Shown one piece after another: positions 51,501-64,000 of a stretch of 64,000 nt of DNA. Source of the stretch: Moesziomyces globuligerus (lineage: Eukaryota; Basidiomycota; Ustilaginomycetes; Ustilaginales; Ustilaginaceae). The stretch's first letter is position 1. Every line of letters starts with the position of its first letter. A program made the translations under genes and the position numbers. The stretch is from assembly GCA_030849465.1 (NCBI GenBank), contig JARVLF010000021.1:1-64000 (forward strand), written 5' to 3'. The notes under the pieces are model-generated. The model was not told the DNA's origin, did no database searches, and saw nothing but the letters and a program-made list of their open reading frames with translations.

Positions 51501-54500
51501 GCGCAGCGTCTCGCGCTTCTCGAGCACGTCGACGCCGAGCGCCGAGTGATCGAGGGCGACGGAGGCGATCGACACAATGAGCAGCGAGGCAGAGATGTCT
51601 GACCGTGCCTGAAGCTGGGCGGTCAAGTCCATCTGACGCAACAGAGAGGAGCTGCGCGCCGTAGGGAAGGTCACCAGCGCTTGAACGACCGCGCCCCGCT
51701 GCTTGACGTCTTCGGGTGCCGATGTGATGCGAGCAGCCTGGCGGACGAGACCGAGTCCCAGTTGCAGCTGCAACAACGAAGCGGTGATGGGCTCCACCAT
51801 GTCGCGCAGGTCGGCGAACGTCTTGCGCAGTCGATCGCCAAACGCCAAGATACTGGCTTGCAGGCTATCTTCGCGTTGGCCGGCCTGATCAGAGTCACCA
51901 CTCAGCAGAGCCTGAACGAGATCGTTGACGCGCTCGGTCGAGACGACCTCCTTGAGGAATGATGTCGTCTCGCGGTACAGCTGCGACAAGAGCTTGAGGT
52001 TCGGCTTGCGCCACGCTTGTTCGCCTTCACCACTCTGCGACTTCAGAGCTAGCCTGCTTTCCTCGATCTGAGCTCGCAGATCGTCGGTGACGCGGTTCCT
52101 CGATCCGCCGGTCAGCATGGATTCGGCAAAGATTTCCAGGTCCAATGTGCTCTCGAGCTGAGTTCGACAGAAACCGCCAAAGTCGAACATCGTCCTGCGA
52201 GCGACGATCGGGTCAAGTGCCACGTTAGGCAGATAGAGACGCAGCATCGTGAGAGAGGCCGAAATCCATCCTCGCCCGAGTGCAGCGAAGCCTTCCTCTT
52301 TCGCGAAGCCTGTCTCGATGACGGGGAGGCCATCAAGGAATGCGGTCCATTCAGCAAGGGCGCCTGCAGTGTCTGCGGTGAGACCCACATCCTGGCTCGC
52401 GGCGATTGTCGCCAAAGCCAGCTGGCAGTCGGAAATGGTTCGCAACTGCGCCGGCGCGCTCGATTTGCGATCCACCTGGTCCTTCAGGGCTGTACGACAC
52501 AGCGTCTCGGAGACGAGGCACACGAAGCGCACAAGAATCTGAGCAAGCTTCTGAACACGCGAGGGCGCACTTGCGGGCAGCACGGCCGCGGCCGCCTTGA
52601 TCATGCGTCCGACCGAGACGTCGTGATTCGACTTTTCCGAGAGCGACCGATTGCCGAAGCGAGACTCCAGCAGGGTGTGCACCAAAGTGGGGCGCAAGAG
52701 GTCCGCTGGTCCTCCAGAAGCCGATCCTGAAATCGGTCCGAAGGTCCACAGACGCCTGATCCAACTGAAGTCACTTAGCAGAGCGCCAGACCTGGCAGAT
52801 CCGCGCTCAAGAGACCACAGCGCGGCCTTGTTCGATGCTGCCGCAGCTTGAAGGAAGGGAGAAGGGTGTGACTCGAGCAGCTGGATAATGATCTTCATCC
52901 TTGAAGCGTTCGTGGGATCAGAGAGGCACTCAGGCGTCTTGATCGACACCTCTGCAATTCGGAGAAGCACTGCTTCTGCGTCTTTTGAAGCGCCCGTACC
53001 AGCTTGCCGTTCTCGTGCTTCGATGGCAACCTTATTGCTTGCCGAGCGGAGCATCTTCAAGGTCTGCCAGCCGAGTTGCATCATGTCGCGCAGTTCCGAA
53101 GGAGAGGCCGAGTCCTTCCCAGCAACGCAGAGCGTCGCGGCGATGTCCAAGGCAGACTTAAGAAGATCGCCAGTCGCGATCGGGAGCACTTCCGCCTCAT
53201 CGCAAATCAGGCGATACAAAATGGCCTGCATACCCTCGTCAGCACCGAAGAGCGACCAGATGGTGGATAGGGCTTTGCCGGTCGACAGAGTCAACGAGCC
53301 GCCGAGGAGATCAATGCTTTCGATCAAAGCGGCATCGACCTGAATGCCGCCGATTTTGATCTCCCTCACGAGGGTCGACATGAATCGCACCAGGATCTGG
53401 ATCGAGGAGAAGTCCAGCTCTGACGTAGTGCATAGGCTTTGCAGGTACTCGGCAGAGCGCATCAGCAGGGCTACTTGGCGAAGTGTTGCTGGGTCGCGAG
53501 ACGTGGCTGCATGGTTCTGCAAGGACAGGATCACTGTCTTACTGACCGCCACGACTAGCGGATAGACGTTGCGCACTGCGGTCGCAGCAGCGTCTTCGTC
53601 ATGGACGATCGCAGTGCTACTCAGTCGAGCTGAGCGCTCGAAGATGCTGAGATCGTTTGATCGCTTTGCCGAGGCTACCTCGAGGACATTCCTCGCTTCA
53701 CTGCGGTGCATGAGAGCCACCAGCAGAAGGTCGAAGATCATCTGTGGTGGCAGACCGTACGGTTCGAGGAGCTTGAAGACGTTGTCATCGTATCGAAGAT
53801 CGTTCGCGAGCCTATCCGCAATCTCCTGCGAAAGACGGCCAACGTTCACCATGTCTTGCAGAAGATTAAGTCCAGATGCTTGGACAGATCGGCCGGACGC
53901 GATGACCTCGTGCAGAAGGGTAGATGCGTTCCCTGGGATAGACGCGAAGCACCTGGAGTAGACTTGCAAAGCCAAAGGAAGGGCTTTTGAGGAGCTCAGA
54001 CGAACCAGAAGGACGGCGGAAGCCCGCGAACCGCTCTCGTCCGCTCCGGCCAGGTACAGAGGGAGCGCGGCAGAAGCGAGAGACGAGTTGCGCAGCGACA
54101 GCTGGCTCGTGATCCAGCTGATTGCACGTCGCTTGGGGCCGACGGTCGAGTCCAGCACCATGGCTGGATCTTCGAGGCCGCACCGCAGCCTTTGCGTCTG
54201 AATGGCAGCTTCCATGAGCTCGCCCTGTGTCGACCGAGGCGAGTGCGCAGACGGCGATAGGGCAGAGCCGTTCAGCGTCATGAGCCTTTCCAGATCATTG
54301 GATGCTGAGTCAGTCTTCGGCAGGAGAGCAACTTCGATGCCTCGATTCCGCATGGCTCTCGACAGCTCTCCGTGTCGCGGGTCCAGACACATGAAGACGC
54401 GGAAGTTCGGGTGTGGACGGATGACGGGCACCTTGCCATCGACAACGCCTCTTTCACTGATGACGAGGCAGCCGTTTGGCTCGAAGAGCGAATTGAGACG

Positions 54501-57500
54501 ATCGAGAACCGAAGCCGAGCAAAGGTTTGCGTTGTCGAGCATGAGCCAGTGACCCTCTTGCAAAGCGCGGAGGAGGGGTCCATCGATCCACTCGAATCGG
54601 CCTGTCGACTTTCGGGCATCTTGCGTGATCTGCTCCGATTCAAGCACGATCGCAGCAGCATTCTCCAAGGCCACTTCCAAGATCTCGTCGTTCATGTCTT
54701 CCGTCGCGGCGCGGATGTCTGCGAGCGCAGACGAAAGCATCTCTCCAGAAAAAGAGCCATGAGGAGAGCCAAGTGCAGCTCTCAGCGTCCCTTGAGCAGC
54801 AAGGAATGCAAAGTAGCGCGAGTGGCTCGATGTAGCCACGAGCTCTGACACGCGTTGCGCCTCGCGGAGCAGGGAGGCGAGCACCGTTTGAGATCGGATG
54901 CTTGGATCGTACTGCTCGAAGGTGCCGATGAGATCCATCGTATCGGTGCCAGAATTCATTTGGAATTCCTCGAGCCGAGCACCGGCGAGCTGAGCCACCA
55001 GCCTCACCATGCTGGTCTTACCGCTGCCAGTCGGGCCTACAAGGATCGAAAGCCACTTCTTCTGAACGCAGTCGACCAGTGCTTCCAGCACGGGAAGCTG
55101 ACTCTGCAGAAGGACCAGGCGGTGGCTCTGGAGATCTGGAGAGGGGTTTCGCTGCATAACGGCGTGTCCAATGCGCACATGATTGGCGGTGAGCGTGGTC
55201 ACAGTGCGCGATTCGCTCGACGAGGCGCCGTCGAAAGTTCTGAGGAAGAGCTCCCTTGCTGAACGACGATCGGAAGCCGTGCGAAAACGCTGAATGTAGA
55301 GGGAAGCGAGGTGTTCGACCGGATCGCCCAGCTTGTTCAGGCCCAGATTCGTGTGCAGCAAGTCTAGCCATCGCATGAGATCTCGAAGGTTGAACTCCCA
55401 CGGCGCGCCGATCCTGCCGAACGAGTGCTTGACGACCACTTCGTTGTGTAGCTCGAAGTTGAAGCGGATCATGCTGCGGAGCTGCTTCTTGTCGAAATCG
55501 GGGTAAAGGTGGGTGCTGATGGCGAGAATGTCGTCTCCGTCGAGCTCCTCGATGTGTACCTTGATGAAACGGTTGAGGAACGACTTTGGAAGACCCTTCC
55601 TGCCGCCTCCCTGATGATGAGGGTTCTGAGCGGCGAAGATACGGAAGTCAGAATGCTTGGAAAAGGAACGGCCAAGCTCGGGAACATATACCGTGCCACG
55701 GTGGTCCAAGCACGAGTTGAGGCCCTCCAGCACCGTCTGGGAGGCAAGGTTCATTTCGTCGAGCAAGACCCATTCGCCCTGCTGCATCGCGGTTAGGAAA
55801 GCCGCGTCCCGCCAAGCGAACTCGCCAGGACCACCACCTTCGAGAGGCATGTCTGAGCCGAAGAGATCGACCAGCTCGGTCTGGTCGGACAAGTTGATGC
55901 GCGTCAGCGGGCGGACCGCAGCAGCAGCAAGCGCCGTGATCAGACTCGTCTTGCCCGCGCCGGGGCTACCCTCGAGGAGAACAGATTTTCCGGGGACGCA
56001 CAGAGCGCGGAGAACACGCATTGCGTTGGATGCCGAGGTCTTTGCTCCGAAGCTGAACGAGTTCTGGCTTTGAACGGACAGGTCGGGTCGGCCACGCGGA
56101 ATGGAGAAGGGCCCGATGCGCAACGTGCCGTCAGATACTTCCACCTCGAAGAGGCTGGGCATCTTTGGGTCATAATTCTGCGGTGCGATCAGGTCAGCAA
56201 CTTTGCCAAGGCAGCGATTCCGAAGCTGTTCGAGGCCCGGAGAGGACATGGCGGCCGTTGCTGGCAGCGCACCCAAGCCGTCAATAATGGTCAACGAGGC
56301 ACCATGCGCAAAAGCGAGAGCCGCATCAAGTGAGGCTTTCATCGAGAGCTCGTTCATGAACGAAGCCCACGTGAGGAGATCGCGGAGACCTAGTCCAGAC
56401 TGGTCGCGACCGCCGATCTGATGGATGAACCAATCCGAAAAGTCGATGATAGACTCTGTCCAGGCGGCGAGGCTTGCATCCTTCCACTGTGCGTTGATGA
56501 TCTGCACCAGATCGCTCCGGATATCGACGTGGGGCACCCAGATCTCGGTGAAACGGTTTCGAAGGGCTGGTGATAGCTCTTTCTTGCCATAGTCACCGCC
56601 TGGATTCATGGTCGCAAGAACCTGGAACCCTTCCGCACCGGTGATCTGGGAGGACATGAGGTCGGCCTCCGAGCCGAGGTGACTGGACGAGGTCGCGCGT
56701 TCTGCCAGAACGAGGGTACGGGCTGGCTCGAGGACGCTGTTCAGTCGCTCGAGGACGCTGTCGTCAGCCAGAGAGATTTCATCAAGGAGGATATGGTCAC
56801 CGGCGCGCATCGCCTGGACCAAGGGACCATCTTGCCACTCAAAGAGCGCGGTCGCCTGATAAACGCCGCGCAGAGCAGTTCGGAGCGCCGCCCTTGCATC
56901 GTCCCGATTGTCCTCGTCAAGCGAGGCGAAGTGTTCTTGCTCCTTGGACAGAACAGCTTCGACGAAGGAGGAGACGTCCTCCATCTTGCTCTGTGCATCC
57001 AGCTGGTGGGCGATCTCCAGGCGAGTGAGTGCCTCGATGCAAGACAACTTGGCTGCGCTTTGCTGAGCGGCTCGATTGCGGAGTGGGCGTTGGCCACCCA
57101 GAAGATCAGCCGTGTCCGTGTTCTGGTGGCAGTTGACGCAGTGCAACTGGCAGCCAAATGCGGTGGCGAGCACCTCACACACCGACGTCTTACCTGCGCC
57201 CGTCTCTCCGACAAGGAGAACAGGCTCGTTGTAGCGCAGACTGGTGGCCACTAGGCACAGCAGACGTTGAAATGCGGATGTCTGCACGATGTTCGTGTGG
57301 GAGAGCGCTGAAATGATGTTGCGGCCGATGTCTTTGCCGATGCGAGACAGCGTCGCTTCGCTGTTCGGGCCGTCGAGTTGGTACATGTTGTCGACGTCGA
57401 GCGTGACTCGCATCACCTTCTCGATCACCTCTCGGACGACCTCCTTGTCGTCGGCACGACGTGCACGCTCTGCAATGAGCATGTAGCCATTTTCCGCGAG

Positions 57501-60500
57501 CTGTTGGTAGCCAACAGCCTCTCGATTTCCCCAGCGGAACAGATCGCGCAAGGTGACGAAGGCTTGCTTGGTCTCGAAGACTCGACCGGCCTGCCGCCGC
57601 TTCTGCAGCTCCTCAAAGACTCCAACAATTCTGGAAGAGTAGGAGGGTGCGATCTTGCAGCGATTGGTGAGAATTGTCTCAAGTTCGGCACGCGGGACGT
57701 CGTCGAAATGAAGCTCCAGGAAGCGATTCCGGAAAGCGCGACTGAGCACCTTTCGACCGGCATATAGACCGGGTGGATTCTGCGTCGCGAAGAGCATGAA
57801 GTGAGGGTGAGGTCTGACCACCTCGCCCGTCTCAGGAATCACCAGCTCGCGATTGTCGTCCAAGAGACGGTTGAGCGCCTCGAGAACGTCGGTTGGTGCC
57901 AAATTGAGCTCGTCCAGCACGATCCAGTCTCCTCTGCGAAGCGCCTTGACCAGCAGGCCTTCCTGAAAGGTGAGCTTGCCTGAGTCCGGATCGGAAGCGT
58001 ATGAGCCGATGTACTCTTGAATGTCGGTGTGCTCGTGGTTGTTGATCCGGACGAAGCGGTGTCCTGTGCGTCGGGCCAGGTATTCGACGGCACTGGTCTT
58101 ACCCGCGGAAGTCGGGCCCTGAATGAGGACGGGGAAGCGGCGAACCAGAGCGGCTCGAGAGAGACCGACGAGCTTGCTCTGCACCGAAGGAGTCAAGATG
58201 TAGTCTTCCGCAGCATCGAGCGGCGCGGGTCCTGTAGGAAGCCAGAAGGGCCCGACCTGAACGAACTTGCCATCGTCCGCCCCCTCGGGTGCAGGAGGAA
58301 CGAATGTCGCGATGGCGCGAGCATTCCTGGCCTTGGAAAGGGTATAGCGCTCGATGATGCCGCGCACGAGCCTGGCGCTGGCTTCGTCAAGTAGCAAGGT
58401 AAACGCCATGATGAATCCTTCCCACAGACTGCGCCGGAGGCCATACTGAGGGACGATGTCGGTGGCAAAGGTGAGCGCTCGCGAGAGGGTGCGGATCGAG
58501 AAATGCGGACGCTGATTGGCACCGTCTGCGAGCTCATGCTGCTGGGCCAAGCGGCGAATCTCGGCGTAGCACTCGGCAACGTCCATCACAGCACCACGAT
58601 CGCCCAGGGCATACTCGCCAATGTACTTATCCACGATGGCGGTCAGCGCTTCGCGATCGGCGTCGGGGCTCGGCACGTAAAGCTCGGTGAAACGAGATCG
58701 CAAGCTGGCCGGAAGGTCCTTCTTGCCAACGTCGGTGGCCGGATTCATGCACGCAAAGATGCGAAAGTTGGGATGCCTTGGGATGGGCTCGAGATCACCG
58801 CGCTCGGTGAGAGTGATGCTTGATGTCGGAGATTGAAGGAGGCCCGTGAGGCTGTCGAGCGTCTCGGCAGCGGCCAGATTGATCTCGTCGAGTAGGATCC
58901 AGTCGCCTTGGCGAAGTGCCTTGACCAATGGGCCCTCGACGAAAGAGAAGACGAGGTTCTTCTTTTTGCTACCGTGTTGCAGGCCGAATGCTCTTGCCTT
59001 TTCGTCAAAGTCGATCCACTCACGATCAAGCTCAGCCTCTGCCCGTGCATCATCGACTTCAGCGGGGGAGCCTTCGGTGGCTCCTCTGTCGGTCTTGCGC
59101 TTCTTGCGGGATCCTGAGCCGGGACGGACGTCAGTGTCTTGGGAGGTGATGCCGGTATCGGCAGCGTCGTCCGTGTTGTTTGCCTTGCTGGGCCCTTTCT
59201 TGCGCTGCGATGCCATCTTGGCGGATTCACGCCAGAGGAGGGCGAGGCGCGACCACTTGCTCGCGATGAAAGCCTTGCGCTCGGCGTCGACGAAGCGGGC
59301 GTTGCGTCGGGAGGAAAAGGTGCGGGCGAACAACGAGCTCCACTGGTCATGAAGCTCCGTCGCGGGTACTTTTGGGTCAAGCGGCTTGAATGCGCCGAGT
59401 AGATCGCCGCTTTCGGTCTGTTGACTCAAATTGAGTGCGGTCATGGGTTGACCTAGGAGCGAGGCGAGGTGCTGAACGACAGTGGTCTTGCCGGTTCCAG
59501 TCTCGCCGACGAGGAGGAGAGGTTCGGCGAGCGCAGTAGCGACAGCGAGCCTCTCGAGCAGCAAGAGCGAGGGTTTGGTCATGGCGAACTTCTTCGAGAC
59601 CGGCGCGGCGCGTTTGGAGGTGAGCTTGGAGCGGCGGGGGAGCTCGCAGCGACCGACGCGGATTGCGCTGGCGACAGTCTCGTGAGCCGCAGCCGTGATG
59701 GAAGGATGGCTTGTCGAGTCGAGAGACCTGACGGAGAGGTCTGGGACGCGTTGCTTGAGCGCCCACCAGGCACGCTCGCTAGTCAGGCCGAGCTCCTCGG
59801 CAAGGAGCTCCACCAAGGCTGCATAGCGGTCGACATGCTTGCCGCTGCTGCCGGATCTGGACGGCTGGGCAGCTGACGCGGTGGCGGGCGCACGCGTGGC
59901 CGCGACAGGCACGTCTGAGGCCGGAGGGACTGAGCCGAGGAAGATGTCGCATGCCTCGATGAAGAACTCCTCCTGCTGGACCGGGTTGGTGAGCGGGTCG
60001 CTGAGCATGGCGTCATCTGCGGCCAAGTGGCGCTCGACGCGGCGAGACCACTTGATGAGATCACGCAGCGTCGCTGTGCGCACGCTGCCTGGGCTGGTGG
60101 TCGTGGCCTGTGCCAGACCCTGCGCCGAGGGCTGGGTGGCGCGCTGGAGCTTGTGCCAAGTGGAGACGAGACGATCGACGAAGCGGGGCTGGGCAGCGGC
60201 GAGACGGGGCGACTTGTTGCGGAGGATGATGCTGACATCTTGCAGAGCGGGAGCATCGATGGAGACCTCGGACCAGTGTGAAGCGCCGAGGAAGGTTGCA
60301 ACAGAAGGGGCAGCAGCGTTCCTCGAGGAGGAGGAGGAGGAGGCAGCGACGGAGCGTGTGGCGAAGAGGGCGAAGCCGCTGCCTGCGGTGACCTTTCCGC
60401 GGCTGCCGAGGTCGATGAGAGGGCGGAAGCCGACGGCTTTAGTGGGACCGAGCTGCTCGACGATGCGAGCGACGGTGCTGAGAACCTCGGAGGCTGCCTT

Positions 60501-61962
60501 GTCGATGTCCTCGAGGACGACCCACTTGCCCTGACGGACGGCGCGGGTGAGGGCACCTTCGGTCCACTCGAACTTGCCGGGCTCGATGGGGCTGGAGACG
60601 AACGAGCCGAGTAGCTGTTTGGCATCGATACCGGACTGATCGCCGAGCTGAATGGTGAGTAGATGGCTTGGGGCTGAAGCCGACTCGGAGCCTTTGAGCA
60701 GGTGCGAAAGGTGACGGATGAGGGTGGACTTGCCGCTGGAAGGCGGGCCGGAGAGGAGGATGGGATAGTTGAGACCAAGACGAAGCGCAAGGTCGGATAG
60801 CGCTGGGGTTATGCCTGCCGTCTCGACGAACGGGTCGTGAGCGACGGCTGAGTTGGGATGATGCTTGTTGTGGGGCGAGCAAGACAGAAGGACACCGCCG
60901 ATGCAGCATACCTCTGGCGAGAGGTCGGCGCTCGAGAGCGGGGCGGGCGTGTGAGTGTGAGAAGAATGCGTCTCTGGACGAGCGTCGGCCGTGTCCGATG
61001 GCTTTGTGAGGAGGAAGACGACTTGACGCGAAGTCACGAGGTCTCGTGCTCGGTTGATCCGGTCGAACTCTTCCACCTCGAGCGTCCAGAGGTTGAGGCC
61101 AGCGGGTTCGAAGGCCAATGCAGCGGTCGCTTCCACCGCGTATCGATCAAAGACGTCGGCTGATCCGAGATTGAGGCACCTTCGCTGCAGCTCGAGCCTC
61201 GCCTGTTCGCTCATCTTTTGCAGCGACGCGAGGAGTGCAACGGCCAGCAGACGCGTGCCGATCGCTTCGGAAGCCTCCGAAGACGATGCAAGCGCATGCG
61301 CCCACTGAGTGAGCGATTCTCCGATGGGCTCAGTCAGCGAGTAGGGCGCGGCGTCTGCGATCCGACCGAGGTCGAGGAGCAGCTGATTGCGCAGCTCGGG
61401 CTGTTCGGCCGTGATGCCGCGCAGAAAGGCGGCCGAGATGGATGCGACCATGAAGCGGGACAACAGCCTGGAAACGCACAGAATCGACAAGAGAAGCGTT
61501 AGAATACCAACAAAGCCAAGAGCCAAGACACGTAGCAGCTTGGTGAGGATGAACTTACTCGTGAATCTCGGGGAATAGGCTGATGAGCTGAGCCAAGGCA
61601 TGCATCGCTCTCATCGTCACCTGCGGGTCTTCCCGGTTCTGGAAGTCGACTTGCCTGAGCGCCCGAGCTAGGAGCTCGAGCAGGAGCGGCTTGAACTGCG
61701 CAGCAATGGCGAGCGTGCATGATGGGACGAAAAGCAACGCGGCGATACGGCTGAGCGCATCCGAGGTCGAGCAGTCACCACCGTCCAGGCTGGCTAGGAT
61801 CTGTCGGAGGTGATCGACTGGTTTCGGCTGCTCTGCGAGCGCCTCGAGCAACGCTGTACAGCTCGCGTATACGTCGAGATCGAGCGCCGAGCGACGCGAT
61901 TCAGTGCCGCGCCCGACCCCATCCGGCGCTGTCGAAGATGCCGCGTCCATTACGAGCCCCAT
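45519..61962 (-). CDS. MDN1: Midasin (Mdn1/Rea1), giant AAA ATPase of 60S ribosome assembly, two exons
   Basis: Exon 1 61962-61559 (134 codons plus two bases), intron 61558-61468 (GTAAGT...CAG, 91 bp), exon 2 61467-45519: about 5450 residues, within the range known for Mdn1 (~4900-5600). It removes assembly factors (Ytm1, Rsa4) from pre-60S particles in the nucleolus and nucleoplasm. Six Walker A loops mark the AAA ring: GPPSSGKST (~373), GETGTGKTT (~788), GPTSAGKTS (~1251), GETGAGKTS (~1554), GSPGAGKTS (~1967), GPTGSGKTS (~2277). A ~2000-residue helical linker follows, then an Asp/Glu-rich region (~4440-5100) and the C-terminal MIDAS domain with DDSRSMS (~5212), the metal site that binds UBL domains. 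The start could instead be the ATG at 61950. Divergent from RPA12. Confidence 0.97.
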
Positions 61963-62426
61963 CCTGTCGCCGGAAGCGCAGGTCAGAGGAAAGAATGAAG
62001 TTGCGACTTAGAGCCAAAGAGCTAAATGTGCCATCGAAAGGTTGAAACTCGAGCAGGGAGAGACTCTTGGATCGGCGGGATGATGGATGCTTGATGGCGG
62101 TCTCGCAAGGGTTCAGCATCGCGAGCACACAGGCCCTCAGTTGGCGCTTTCTTCCTTTTGCTCCACCTTGGGCAGTGCGAAGTTTTTACGCTTCGACTAC
62201 CGTGCATACGCGCGCCGTGCGCCAGAAAAAGGCGAAGAAAAACCAGGTGCCTTCCAGGCGCCGATTAAAAAAAAAAAAAAGGTGGGACCCTGCGGTGTTC
62301 CGATTCCCGAGGTTCGCCTTCAACTTTTTTGCGCTGTCAACCCGCTCCTCGTCACCTCTTCGATCAACACCCAAAGCATCCCGCAAGTGAACGTCGTGCT
62401 GCACCACCATCCTCTGTGACCAGAAG
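61963..62426. promoter_or_regulatory. Divergent promoter MDN1 / RPA12
   Basis: 464 bp between start codons. A14 homopolymer at ~62267-62280. AT content is higher than in the surrounding genes. No coding feature. Confidence 0.5.
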
Positions 62427-63017
62427 ATGTCGGCCATCCCTGGTAAGTATTAACAGCCCACGCTTTGAGATTGAACCCATCCCAGCATCCTGACGGCGTG
62501 CTTCGCTCTTGACGCCATCCTCGATTCCAACTACAGACAAGATCGGCTCGCTCCTCTTCTGCCCCAACTGCGGATCTCTGCTCGATGTTCCCGGAGACGA
62601 AGATTTCATCAAGTGTGCTCCGTGTGGCGCCGTTCAGAACGCCAAGGGTAAGCTTGAAGCCGCATTGCTGATCATCTCACGCAGGACAGAGCAAGGCACT
62701 GATTGCATTGTTCCACCTTGGCGAATCAACAACGCCGCCATCACCATCGCTCAGTGTACGACAACCTCTCCATCGTCACTCGCTCGCATCCCTCTGCATT
62801 CCCTTCGGCGTTGCGCCAGAAGCGACAGCTCGTCAACACAGCCGCGTCCATAGGCAACGACAACAAGCCCAAGGAGGCTACCATCAAGGAAAAGTGCCCG
62901 GGCTGTGGCAACGACGAGATGAACTTCCACACTCTACAGCTCCGTTCCGCCGACGAAGGCACCACCGTCTTCTACGACTGCCCCAAATGTGGCTACAAGT
63001 TCAGCCAGAACAACTAG
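62427..63017 (+). CDS. RPA12: RNA polymerase I subunit Rpa12 (A12.2), three exons
   Basis: Exons 62427-62442, 62537-62647 and 62755-63017, introns 94 and 107 bp, all GT-AG and phase 1; 129 residues, the family size. Rpa12 supplies RNA cleavage and termination functions to Pol I. The N-terminal zinc ribbon is FCPNCGSLLDVPGD...CAPCG (C-x2-C...C-x2-C), the C-terminal TFIIS-like ribbon is CPGCGNDEMNFHTLQLRSADEGTTVFYDCPKCGYKF, containing the catalytic Asp-Glu pair (ADEG). The first exon is only 16 bp, easily missed by gene finders. Confidence 0.95.
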
Positions 63018-63156
63018 CCCCGTGCCACTTCATCCCCTTTCGCTTTCTTCCCATTTCTGCACTGTATTACTAGCCGCAACCTTTGCATCGCCTCATCGAC
63101 ACTTTACTCGGCCATCGTCGGCCCGTCTCCAACGCCTTCGCATTCGTGCGATCCCG

Positions 63157-64000
63157 TCACAGCTCGTCCTCGTCGTCCTCCTCAACGTCCCAGTCCATCG
63201 CAGCCTCCAGCTCCTCCGCCTCTTCGTACATCTTGTCTAGGCCCGTCAGCTTTTCCAGATACTGCTCCTCGTTGAACGCCCGCAGCAGCATCTCGAAGCC
63301 AGAGGAGCGATACGCCTCTACCACTGCCGCACTGCATCCCGTGCAGCGGTCGTAAGCCTGCCCCACAATCCTGAGCGTGTTGAACTGCGCCAGGAAGCCA
63401 CGCAGCTGGTGCGGAACAATGCCGAGCGCCGTGGTCGCGCGGGCCAACGCTTCGGCGTCTTCGACACTCTGCTTGGACGTTTCGCCGGCAGTAGCTGGTG
63501 CGCGAACGCCGAGCTGGTGCTGCAGCACTGAGACCATCAGCTCCACTGCCGAAGCACCCGCAATCGCCGCGAGCCCGGGCCGCGTGACTGTGCACATCTG
63601 ATCCAGCGATCGATCCGTCAGCGAGTCGGAAGGTGCCACGACGTCGTTGCAGAAGTAGCATCCCAGGCGACCATGCCAGCTCCTGGCCGCGTCGGCATCC
63701 GAAGACGCATTCTTATCCACCTTTTCTGGTTCTGGCGGGGCTCCATGGCGCATGACCAAATAGCTGTCGAATCCCAGCGCCGCGTTGATGACCAGTTTAG
63801 ACTTGGCCGCACCCAAAAGCGTCGGAAGCCATCGACTTTCCCTCGAGTCCATGAGGAGGAAGACGACATCGTGCTCATCCACGAGACTCTCCAGCATTTC
63901 GACGTCTGCCTTCACCTGATCTCTGCTGGCTTGCGGCACGGGGTGGCCTGGCATGGGAACGCTGAGACTGATGCCCTTGGCCTCCACACCAGGATAGATG
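63157..64000 (-). CDS. ATG7: Atg7, E1-like autophagy activating enzyme (3' part, cut by window end)
   Basis: The frame is open through 64000, so the N-terminal part lies outside. The ~280 visible residues are the end of the adenylation domain and the C-terminal tail. Atg7 activates Atg8 and Atg12 and passes them to Atg3 and Atg10. Seen: VFLLMDSRESRWLP, the catalytic cysteine in DQMCTVTRPG (codon at ~63593), zinc-ligand pairs CYFC and CTGC, PHQLRGFLAQF, and the C-terminal acidic DWDVEEDDEDEL that in yeast contacts Atg8. A Ala/Thr-rich insert (~residues 165-185 of the visible part) is extra. Convergent with RPA12, 139 bp between stops. Confidence 0.95.
   Translation of the reverse strand, partial: IYPGVEAKGISLSVPMPGHPVPQASRDQVKADVEMLESLVDEHDVVFLLMDSRESRWLPTLLGAAKSKLVINAALGFDSYLVMRHGAPPEPEKVDKNASSDADAARSWHGRLGCYFCNDVVAPSDSLTDRSLDQMCTVTRPGLAAIAGASAVELMVSVLQHQLGVRAPATAGETSKQSVEDAEALARATTALGIVPHQLRGFLAQFNTLRIVGQAYDRCTGCSAAVVEAYRSSGFEMLLRAFNEEQYLEKLTGLDKMYEEAEELEAAMDWDVEEDDEDEL

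Overview
The window is the left end of a fungal chromosome. It opens with about 160 bp of CCCTAA telomere repeat, followed by about 6 kb of subtelomere and then about 57 kb of core genome. Short GT-AG introns, intron-bearing tRNA genes, GC-rich C-ending codons and the gene set (fungal Lys12, Mkk1-type MAPKK, Btn1, Grc3, Midasin) indicate a basidiomycete. The codon usage and low-complexity protein tails best fit a smut fungus or related yeast of the Ustilaginales. The species call is inference; no marker gene fixes it.

Subtelomere (1-6.1 kb): telomere array; a small cysteine-knuckle protein gene facing the telomere; a 668-aa protein with an intact C-terminal OTU cysteine-protease signature, sitting inside a 3-kb domain packed with GTAC/GGTACC motifs on coding and non-coding DNA alike; and a two-zinc-finger protein whose 3' end contains an interstitial telomere tract bracketed by a 7-bp inverted repeat.

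Core region 6.5-35 kb, in order: CDC123 (+), a bHLH regulator (-), a cell-wall-integrity type MAPKK (-), VPS2 (+, 3 exons), BTN1/CLN3 (+, 2 exons), tRNA-Trp (+), GRC3 (-), eIF2B epsilon (+), RPC53 (-), PGK1 (+), tRNA-Val (+), ARG1 (+, 2 exons with a long first intron), LYS12 (-, 3 exons), two tRNA-Arg (+), tRNA-Val (-), and a C2H2 transcription factor (-). Genes lie mostly in divergent pairs that share 0.4-0.7 kb promoters, and in convergent pairs whose stop codons can be as little as 44 bp apart.

35.0-45.5 kb is a 10.5-kb stretch in which I find no convincing gene. Its first 3.4 kb (beside the transcription factor) is strand-asymmetric and microsatellite-rich, like a very long promoter/leader. 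The rest is featureless GC-rich DNA.

45.5-64 kb: the very large MDN1/Midasin gene (-, about 5450 aa, one intron near its 5' end), divergent RPA12 (+, 3 exons), and the 3' part of ATG7 (-), cut by the window edge.

The core genes are housekeeping. Several concern ribosome assembly and translation: GRC3 and MDN1 in 60S maturation, RPA12 and RPC53 in Pol I and Pol III, and CDC123 and eIF2B epsilon in eIF2 assembly and recycling. ARG1 and LYS12 are amino-acid biosynthesis enzymes. The most unusual material is the subtelomere, the gene-free interval upstream of the C2H2 factor, and the set of intron-containing tRNA genes with upstream TATA-like elements.
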